DNA of 10,966 nt from CAYUKK01 sp964445305. Its GTDB lineage: Bacteria > Acidobacteriota > Aminicenantia > Aminicenantales > UBA8522. Every line of letters starts with the position of its first letter. Position 1 is the stretch's first letter. Made by a program: the position numbers and the translations under genes. The notes beneath the pieces were generated by a model. That model worked only from the letters and a program-made list of their open reading frames with translations. It had not been told where the DNA came from and ran no database searches. The stretch spans positions 1 through 10,966 of the forward strand of contig CAYUKK010000104.1 of assembly GCA_964445305.1 (NCBI GenBank), read 5' to 3'. Of the stretch, positions 6,891-10,966 are shown one piece after another.

Positions 6891-7610
6891 ATGACGGGCC
6901 AGGGAGCGGCTTATCAGAGGATTCTCCTCAAGCTGTCGGGGGAATCGTTGCTGGGGAAGCTCGCTTACGGAATCGATTTCGAAAGGGCCCGCTCGATCGC
7001 CCGGGAAGTCAAGGAAGTCCACGATCTGGGTGTTCAGGTAGCAATCATGATTGGTGGTGGCAACATCTTCCGCGGGATTCGGGGAACGGAGGCGGGAATG
7101 GACCGCGCCGCCGCCGACCAGATGGGGTTGCTGGCGACGGTGATAAATGGCATTGCCCTTCAGGAGGCCCTCGAAAAGGAGGGCCTGATGTGCCGCCATG
7201 TCTCGGCTGTCGAGATCAAAGCCTTGGCTGAGCCGTTCATCCGTCGCCGCGTTATCCGCCATTTGGAGAAGGGAAGGGTCGTCGTCTTTAGCGCCGGTAT
7301 CGGCAGCCCCTATTTCACGACTGATACGGCCGCCGCGCTCCGCGCCCTCGAAATCAAAGCCCAGGTCATCATGAAGGCGACGAAAGTTGACGGCGTCTAC
7401 AGTGCCGACCCGCTCGTCGATAAGAAGGCCCGCCTCTACAAGGAGATTAGCTACCTGGAGGTCATCCGCAGAGGGCTTAAAGTCATGGATTCGACGGCTA
7501 TCTCCCTGTGCAAGGATAACAACTTGCCCATCATCGTTTTCAACCTGAACAAAAAAGGCAATATCAAGCGAGCTGTCCTGGGCGAAAAAGTGGGCACCTC
7601 GGTTCGCTGA
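6891..7610 (+). CDS. pyrH: UMP kinase
   Basis: PyrH phosphorylates UMP to UDP with ATP in the pyrimidine nucleotide pathway; it is the hexameric bacterial enzyme of the amino-acid kinase fold. From ATG 6891 the product is 239 residues, the usual length. Visible motifs are RILLKLSGESL (12-20, phosphate-binding), IGGGNIFRG (54-62), AGMDRAAADQMGLLATVINGIAL (68-90, UMP-binding and signature region), SPYFTTDTAAALRALE (139-154) and KATKVDGVYSADP (162-174, nucleotide-binding). The usual GTGNP before FTTDTAA appears as GIGSP. A longer frame reaches back to a TTG at 6852 inside tsf, but that start would overlap tsf by 29 bases and add non-conserved residues. The ATG has only a weak ribosome-binding site, so coupling to tsf translation is likely (inference). 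Confidence 0.97.
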   Translation: MTGQGAAYQRILLKLSGESLLGKLAYGIDFERARSIAREVKEVHDLGVQVAIMIGGGNIFRGIRGTEAGMDRAAADQMGLLATVINGIALQEALEKEGLMCRHVSAVEIKALAEPFIRRRVIRHLEKGRVVVFSAGIGSPYFTTDTAAALRALEIKAQVIMKATKVDGVYSADPLVDKKARLYKEISYLEVIRRGLKVMDSTAISLCKDNNLPIIVFNLNKKGNIKRAVLGEKVGTSVR

Positions 7611-7612
7611 AA

Positions 7613-7641
7613 ATCCTCTTGCATCCTGATGAGGAGAGGAT
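7613..7641 (+). promoter_or_regulatory. Hairpin able to mask the frr ribosome-binding site
   Basis: Just after the pyrH stop, ATCCTCT (7613-7619) is perfectly complementary to AGAGGAT (7635-7641), and TCCTC (7614-7618) is also complementary to GAGGA (7631-7635). The purine-rich site GAGGAGAGGA (7631-7640) is the Shine-Dalgarno sequence of frr (ATG 7647). Either pairing would cover part of it, allowing alternative folds. Confidence 0.5.
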
Positions 7642-7646
7642 GAGCC

Positions 7647-8204
7647 ATGATCAGAGAGGTCCTGAAAGAATTGGAAAAAAGGATGAAGGTCTCCCTCGAG
7701 CACTTCCGCAAGGATTTGAGCAAGCTGCGGACGGGACGGGCCAACATCAACCTCTTCGAAGACATCAAGGTCGACTACTACGGCACGTTGATGCCCATTA
7801 ACCAGGTGGCTACCCTGGGTGTTCCCGACCCGACCTTGGTGACCATTCAACCATGGGATCCCAGCCTGCTCGACACCATCGACAAGGCCATCCGGTCGGC
7901 CGACCTCGGTTTCAACCCGATCAACGACGGGAAGACGCTCAAGGTTCCCATCCCCCCTCTGGATGAGGAGCGCCGTCGAGAAATGGCCAAGCGCATCCGG
8001 AAGATGCTCGAGGAGGAGAAAACGGCGCTGCGGAACATGCGTCGAGAGAGCAAGGAACAGATTGAGAAGCTCGAGGAAGAAAAGAAAATCACGGAGGACG
8101 ACAAGTTCAACGGCCTGGAGCAGCTCCAGAAAATCATGGACGAGTACACCAAGAAAATCGAGGAGATGGCCGAGGCCAAGGAAAGGGAAATCCTCGAGCT
8201 CTGA
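7647..8204 (+). CDS. frr: Ribosome recycling factor
   Basis: RRF works with EF-G and IF3 to split post-termination ribosomes. The 185-residue product has the standard length and two-domain layout. The first part of the long three-helix bundle is MIREVLKELEKRMKVSLEHFRKDLSKLRTGRAN (1-33). The inserted beta-rich domain II follows, with VDYYGTLMPINQVATLGVPDPTLVTIQPWD and GKTLKVPIPPLDEERR, and then the charged C-terminal helices (about 106-185). The RTGRA motif at 28-32 is the conserved contact region. The ATG at 7647 has a strong GAGGAGAGGA site, which lies in a possible hairpin with the post-pyrH sequence. It is the last gene of the plus-strand string; the next gene is convergent and ends 17 bases away. 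Confidence 0.98.
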   Translation: MIREVLKELEKRMKVSLEHFRKDLSKLRTGRANINLFEDIKVDYYGTLMPINQVATLGVPDPTLVTIQPWDPSLLDTIDKAIRSADLGFNPINDGKTLKVPIPPLDEERRREMAKRIRKMLEEEKTALRNMRRESKEQIEKLEEEKKITEDDKFNGLEQLQKIMDEYTKKIEEMAEAKEREILEL

Positions 8205-8221
8205 GCCTTCTTTTTCCGATT

Positions 8222-9130
8222 CTACGCTTTCTTCCTGAACCAGTTATCGGTCGTGCCGAATTTTGTGCGGATGACGACTCCCCAGCTGAGAAGGGTCAAG
8301 AAGAAGGAGATGAGGAGGCCAAGGAGGGGGATGAGGGTAATCAAGCTGACGATGAGGAGGCCGAGGAGGACGGCAACCCACGGCGCGACCGTCCGGCTGC
8401 TGAAGGCCCGGCCAAGGCTCTCGCCGAAGAAATGGAAAAGGGTGATTTGGCCGAAGATCTTGATGATGAGCCCAACGGCGATGAAGAAGAGCAAGAAGGG
8501 GATGCCGACGAGGAGGAAGGAAAACAGAGCGGAGAAGAGGACAAGGGTGACGAAAACGATGAGCGCGAGAGCCCCCGTGCCCACCGTTGGCCAGAAGGAG
8601 CTTCGAATCTGGGCCGAAGCAAAAGTGATTTGACGGGGGAAAATGGCGATCACGGCAATGGCGAGGAGAAGCCAGATGAACATGGTCATCACTTTGAGGA
8701 TGAGGAGGACGGGGAGGAAGGGGAAAGAGAGGAGGCCGCCGCGGAAAAATCGGGAGAAGATCTCCGTTGATCTAAAATAAACCGTATCTCCCTGGATCAG
8801 GGCACCCGGTTCTTTGTTGAGGACACCGCCCAGGCAGATAAGGTCGCCCCTGATGACGGCGGTCGAGCGGAGCGAGATCGTCGAGCCGATGCCGACGACC
8901 GTATCGCCGACCTCTCCGTTGACGACGATGGCCCCGCCAAAGGCAACGACGCTCTCTTTGACCCGACCGTCGATGGTGATATTTCCGCCAAAGGCGACGA
9001 TATTTTCCTGAACCTCATCCTTGGCGACGTAAACCGCTTGATTAACACTTATGTTCTCCAGACCCCGCAGGGGAGATACGAGGCCGCAAAGGAATAAGCT
9101 AAGTAAAACCCCGACAGCTTTTTTCTTCAT
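8222..9130 (-). CDS. Exported bactofilin-like repeat domain fused to multi-pass membrane domain
   Basis: This is a 302-residue protein of unassigned function. Residues 1-23 look like a signal peptide (Lys2-4, a hydrophobic core, then SPLRG). Residues about 43-117 form three to four imperfect repeats of about 18 residues: NIVAFGGNITIDGRVKES, then VVAFGGAIVVNGEVGDTV, then weaker VGIGSTISLRSTAVIRGDL and ICLGGVLNKEPGALIQGD. This pattern of short hydrophobic strands and Gly turns resembles bactofilin (CcmA) polymer-forming beta-helices. The rest is strongly hydrophobic, with probably four or more membrane helices (about 138-164, 183-208, 209-227, 249-285). Bactofilins are normally cytosolic; here the signal peptide would place the repeats outside the inner membrane. 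The start overlaps the anti-sigma stop as ATGA, and GGAGAAAA precedes it. The tight coupling suggests a target or sensor for the sigma factor (inference). Confidence 0.82.
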   Translation of the reverse strand: MKKKAVGVLLSLFLCGLVSPLRGLENISVNQAVYVAKDEVQENIVAFGGNITIDGRVKESVVAFGGAIVVNGEVGDTVVGIGSTISLRSTAVIRGDLICLGGVLNKEPGALIQGDTVYFRSTEIFSRFFRGGLLSFPFLPVLLILKVMTMFIWLLLAIAVIAIFPRQITFASAQIRSSFWPTVGTGALALIVFVTLVLFSALFSFLLVGIPFLLFFIAVGLIIKIFGQITLFHFFGESLGRAFSSRTVAPWVAVLLGLLIVSLITLIPLLGLLISFFLTLLSWGVVIRTKFGTTDNWFRKKA

Positions 9131-9705
9131 GTCTTTTCTCCCGAGAGGAGCTTCTTTTTTAGCCCAAAATAGAGGGTTATGAAGAGCGCCACGGCTGAAA
9201 TGAGGATGATCGCCTGGACTTCGGGGCTGATGAGGTTATGGAGAAGGGAGAAGCATTTGGCCATAGCGCTGAGGATGAGCCGGAGGGTTTTTCCGGCCGA
9301 AGAAAGAAGAATCATAACCTTGGCCAGAAAAACAGTCGCATTCTGGAAATAAGCGAGGAAAAAGCGGAGGAAGCCTGAAACGAAGGTTAAACCCGCCCCG
9401 CCGCCTGAGATGGCGAGCAAGAAACAGACGAGGCCGAGGGAGGAAAGCCCGACGACAAGCGCGGCGAACCAGCGCGGAAGGGGGCCCTCCTGATGGAGGA
9501 TTGTGGCCATGACCCGTCGGGAAAAGTCGGGCGGGAGTTCGAGGTCAGGGAGGGTGGAGGCGGCTTGCTCGATGAGGCGCCTGGCTACCACAGCCTCCTC
9601 GCATCGGGGGCAGGCGGAGAGGTGACGTTCGAGTTCAGCCTGTTGAGCTGGAGGAAGGTTTCCCTCCAGGTAGTCATAGATTTCCCCGATTTTCAGGCAG
9701 TTCAT
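9127..9705 (-). CDS. ZAS-type zinc-finger membrane anti-sigma factor
   Basis: This 192-residue protein is a probable anti-sigma factor that would hold the adjacent ECF sigma factor inactive at the membrane. The N-terminus has the zinc-binding anti-sigma pattern: Cys3, then ELERHLSACPRCEEA with His28-x3-Cys32-x2-Cys35. A linker LELPPDFSRRVMATI (55-69) is typical of this family. Hydrophobic segments at about 79-99, 103-136 (one or two) and 162-181 make it a multi-pass membrane protein rather than the single-pass RseA type. No sizeable periplasmic domain is visible, so sensing probably depends on the membrane segments or on the next gene product (inference). The ATG lies in a 4-base ATGA overlap with the sigma stop and is preceded by GGAGGAAAG; its own stop overlaps the next start in the same way. 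Confidence 0.88.
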   Translation of the reverse strand: MNCLKIGEIYDYLEGNLPPAQQAELERHLSACPRCEEAVVARRLIEQAASTLPDLELPPDFSRRVMATILHQEGPLPRWFAALVVGLSSLGLVCFLLAISGGGAGLTFVSGFLRFFLAYFQNATVFLAKVMILLSSAGKTLRLILSAMAKCFSLLHNLISPEVQAIILISAVALFITLYFGLKKKLLSGEKT

Positions 9706-10265
9706 GGGCTTTCCTCCAGGAGCCGACGGATCGCTTCCTTGGCCTGGTAAACGCGGTTTTTGACTGTCCCTACCGGCAGGCCCTTGATTTCGGCCATCTC
9801 CTCATAGCTAAGCCCGTTAATGTGGCGCCAGACGAAGAGCTCGCGCAATGCTCCGGGCAGTTTTTCGAGTGCTTTTTCGATCCTCCGTCCGAGCTCGGCG
9901 ACCTCGAATTGGCGGAGGGGGGATGGCCTTTCGTCAGGAACATCCAGATTCAAATTACTATCTTCGAGAGGTTCGCTCAGAGAAAGGGCGGGGATTTTCT
10001 TTTTCCGCCAATGGTCGATGACCAGGTTGGAGGCGATGCGAAAGAGCCAGGTGCTGAACTTGTACTGGGGCTCGAAAGAGTGGAGAGAGGCATAAGCCCG
10101 AAGAAAGACCTCTTGCGTAAAATCGAGAGCGAGCTCTCGGTCCTGAACCATCCGGCCGATGTAGTTCATCAGGGGTCTTTCGTATTGACAGACGAGGGCT
10201 TCAAAGGCATTCTTTTCGCCCCGAAGGGTGCGCTGGATAAGCTCTTTTTCGGGCTCGTCCTTCAT
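9702..10265 (-). CDS. ECF-type RNA polymerase sigma factor
   Basis: This is an extracytoplasmic-function sigma-70 family member of about 187 residues (190 if it starts at TTG 10274); residue numbers here use the 190-residue form. Region sigma-2 (about 22-92) has FEALVCQYERPLMNYIGRM, the core-binding DFTQEVFLRAYASL (51-64) and the -10-recognition helix KFSTWLFRIASNLVIDHWRKKK. Region sigma-4 (about 127-185) has LPGALRELFVWRHINGLSYEEMAEIKGLPVGTVKNRVYQAKEAIRR, a helix-turn-helix for the -35. The linker between them is short, as in RpoE-like ECF factors, and no extra C-terminal domain is present. ATG 10265 gives a typical N-terminus (MKDEPEKELI) with AGG nine bases upstream; TTG 10274 has a GAGG with tight spacing. 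Both starts lie in or beside a 17-base inverted repeat. The anti-sigma gene overlaps the stop. Confidence 0.95.
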   Translation of the reverse strand: MKDEPEKELIQRTLRGEKNAFEALVCQYERPLMNYIGRMVQDRELALDFTQEVFLRAYASLHSFEPQYKFSTWLFRIASNLVIDHWRKKKIPALSLSEPLEDSNLNLDVPDERPSPLRQFEVAELGRRIEKALEKLPGALRELFVWRHINGLSYEEMAEIKGLPVGTVKNRVYQAKEAIRRLLEESP

Positions 10266-10266
10266 C

Positions 10267-10283
10267 GAGGACAACCTGTCCTC
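10267..10283 (-). promoter_or_regulatory. 17-base inverted repeat at the sigma-factor translation start
   Basis: On the plus strand GAGGACA (10267-10273), ACC, TGTCCTC (10277-10283) form perfect 7-bp arms with a 3-base centre. On the sigma-gene mRNA it would fold into a hairpin covering the GAGG ribosome-binding site and the TTG 10274 start, ending one base before ATG 10265. As DNA it could equally be an operator just downstream of the promoter. Confidence 0.55.
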
Positions 10284-10288
10284 AAGGT

Positions 10289-10318
10289 TTTATACGGGGG
10301 AGGAGAAAAATGGTTCAA
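10289..10318 (-). promoter_or_regulatory. Candidate promoter of the sigma/anti-sigma operon
   Basis: On the minus strand TTGAAC (10318-10313) is followed after 18 bases by TATAAA (10294-10289). Transcription would start near 10282, very close to the sigma start codons, leaving a leader of only about 8 to 17 bases. The -35 also contains GAACC, reminiscent of ECF-type -35 elements, so autoregulation is possible. The -35 includes the TGA stop codon of lolA. Confidence 0.5.
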
Positions 10319-10956
10319 AGGCGCTTAACCGGCGGGGCATCTTCGATGACCTCGCAATCAGGGGGAACTTCAAGCTCGAAAAGGCTGGGCTGGAGTTTGG
10401 GGTTGAGTTTGACCCGGCTGAACCTGAACTCCTGCTTATTCCCTGCCCCATCGAAAAGGATAAGCTTTTGGAGAAACCAGGTTCTCTCGTCAACCTCGAG
10501 AAGAAGATAGCTAAAAGCTCCTTCCCGCTTGGGGATGAGCTTGATCTGCACAGGGTTATGCCTCTCGGAAGGAAAGGAAGCCGGCTCGATAAAATAGACA
10601 TCTTCGAGCTTCCCTTTGCCGAGGAGAAGCCGGAAGAGGTCGGAATCCTTCTCTTCCGGGCTCAGCGTGTAGCGGAAGAGCTGGTTATCCTCGGGGAAAT
10701 AGGCCAGGGACAGACCTTCCCGGTAGAGGTAGACGTACTTTTCTGGTTCTTTGTACTCCCAGCGCATAGAGTCTGGCTTCTGGAAAAAGAGCTTTCCTTT
10801 TTCCTGAAGGGGAGTCGAGATGGAGGCGGAATAGTAGAACTGTTCGAAATCGGCCTCGAGCGAACGGAGGGAGTAGAGCCTCTTCTCGAGGTTCAACGCC
10901 GCCTCCTGTGGCGTTGAGACCACCCCCACCAAAATAAGAATAAGGGGTCGGACCAT
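10315..10956 (-). CDS. lolA: LolA-family outer-membrane lipoprotein carrier protein
   Basis: LolA is the periplasmic chaperone that accepts lipoproteins from LolCDE and carries them to the outer membrane. The 213-residue product has a short signal peptide (MVR, hydrophobic LILILVGVV, probable cleavage after about residue 19 or 20). A LolA-like beta-barrel follows: LRSLEADFEQFYYSAS (30-45), then KGKLFFQKPDSMRWEYKEPEKYVYLYREGLSLAYFPEDNQLFRY (53-96), the most diagnostic stretch. PVQIKLIPK and the C-terminal FRFSRVKLNPKLQPSLFELEVPPDCEVIE are also family-like. An in-frame TAG lies three codons upstream, so ATG 10956 is the first possible ATG; AGGATACC precedes it. It would show the organism has an outer membrane. 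In many bacteria lolA follows ftsK; the next gene upstream is outside the window. Its stop lies inside the sigma-operon promoter. Confidence 0.9.
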   Translation of the reverse strand: MVRPLILILVGVVSTPQEAALNLEKRLYSLRSLEADFEQFYYSASISTPLQEKGKLFFQKPDSMRWEYKEPEKYVYLYREGLSLAYFPEDNQLFRYTLSPEEKDSDLFRLLLGKGKLEDVYFIEPASFPSERHNPVQIKLIPKREGAFSYLLLEVDERTWFLQKLILFDGAGNKQEFRFSRVKLNPKLQPSLFELEVPPDCEVIEDAPPVKRL

Positions 10957-10966
10957 GGTATCCTAT

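Noticed and set aside
6062..6892. Minus-strand open frame of 276 codons opposite rpsB and tsf
   Set aside because: The plus-strand proteins here are unambiguous S2 and EF-Ts; the opposite frame resembles nothing and crosses a gene junction.
6843..7850. Long minus-strand open frame opposite pyrH and frr
   Set aside because: It lies across two clearly conserved genes and its product shows no recognisable motif. It is explained by codon bias on the coding strand.
8253..8770. Open plus-strand frames rich in Glu, Asp, Arg and Lys opposite the membrane protein
   Set aside because: They are the antisense of hydrophobic codons (Leu, Phe, Ile) of the minus-strand gene, which has a signal peptide, repeats and ATGA coupling. 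The acidic, low-complexity products match no family I know.
10228..10917. Plus-strand open frame opposite lolA
   Set aside because: The minus strand encodes a LolA-like protein with a signal peptide and family motifs. The plus frame lacks motifs and a good ribosome-binding site and covers the sigma promoter.

Overview
The window reads as a compact bacterial chromosomal segment of moderately high GC (mid to high 50s percent, judged by eye) with almost no non-coding DNA. The longest gap between genes is about 170 bases. A LolA-type lipoprotein chaperone and periplasmic or exported proteins point to a Gram-negative (diderm) cell. The mix of a GerMN protein beside an amidase, a continuous rplM-rpsI-rpsB-tsf-pyrH-frr string, TPR lipoproteins and an ECF sigma/ZAS anti-sigma pair would fit an Acidobacteriota/Aminicenantota-like or deltaproteobacterial-like lineage. 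That placement is inference and weak. I see no tRNA, rRNA, CRISPR array, insertion sequence or phage gene.

Region 1 (1-2637, plus strand): the 3' part of an N-acetylmuramoyl-L-alanine amidase cut by the window edge, a membrane-anchored GerMN-domain protein, and the double-GTPase ribosome assembly factor Der. A 10-bp inverted repeat spans the GerMN-der junction.

Region 2 (2638-4499, plus strand): a good sigma-70-like promoter, then a TPR lipoprotein and a rhomboid intramembrane serine protease with its catalytic Ser and His present.

Region 3 (4500-8204, plus strand): a consensus promoter, then six translation-related genes in tight order: rplM (L13), rpsI (S9, TTG start), rpsB (S2, probable GTG start), tsf (short EF-Ts), pyrH (UMP kinase) and frr (ribosome recycling factor). 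Several junctions have exactly 14 bases between stop and the best start, which supports the chosen starts. The frr ribosome-binding site can be sequestered by an upstream complement.

Region 4 (8222-10956, minus strand): a convergent envelope cluster read right to left: lolA, an ECF sigma factor, a ZAS-type membrane anti-sigma factor, and an exported protein with a bactofilin-like repeat domain fused to several membrane helices. The last three are translationally coupled through ATGA overlaps. The sigma gene has its own candidate promoter, whose -35 contains the lolA stop codon, and a 17-base inverted repeat lies at its start. This sigma/anti-sigma/beta-repeat membrane protein unit is the most plausible candidate here for an incompletely described system, probably an envelope-sensing regulon. 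No part of that has been tested here.
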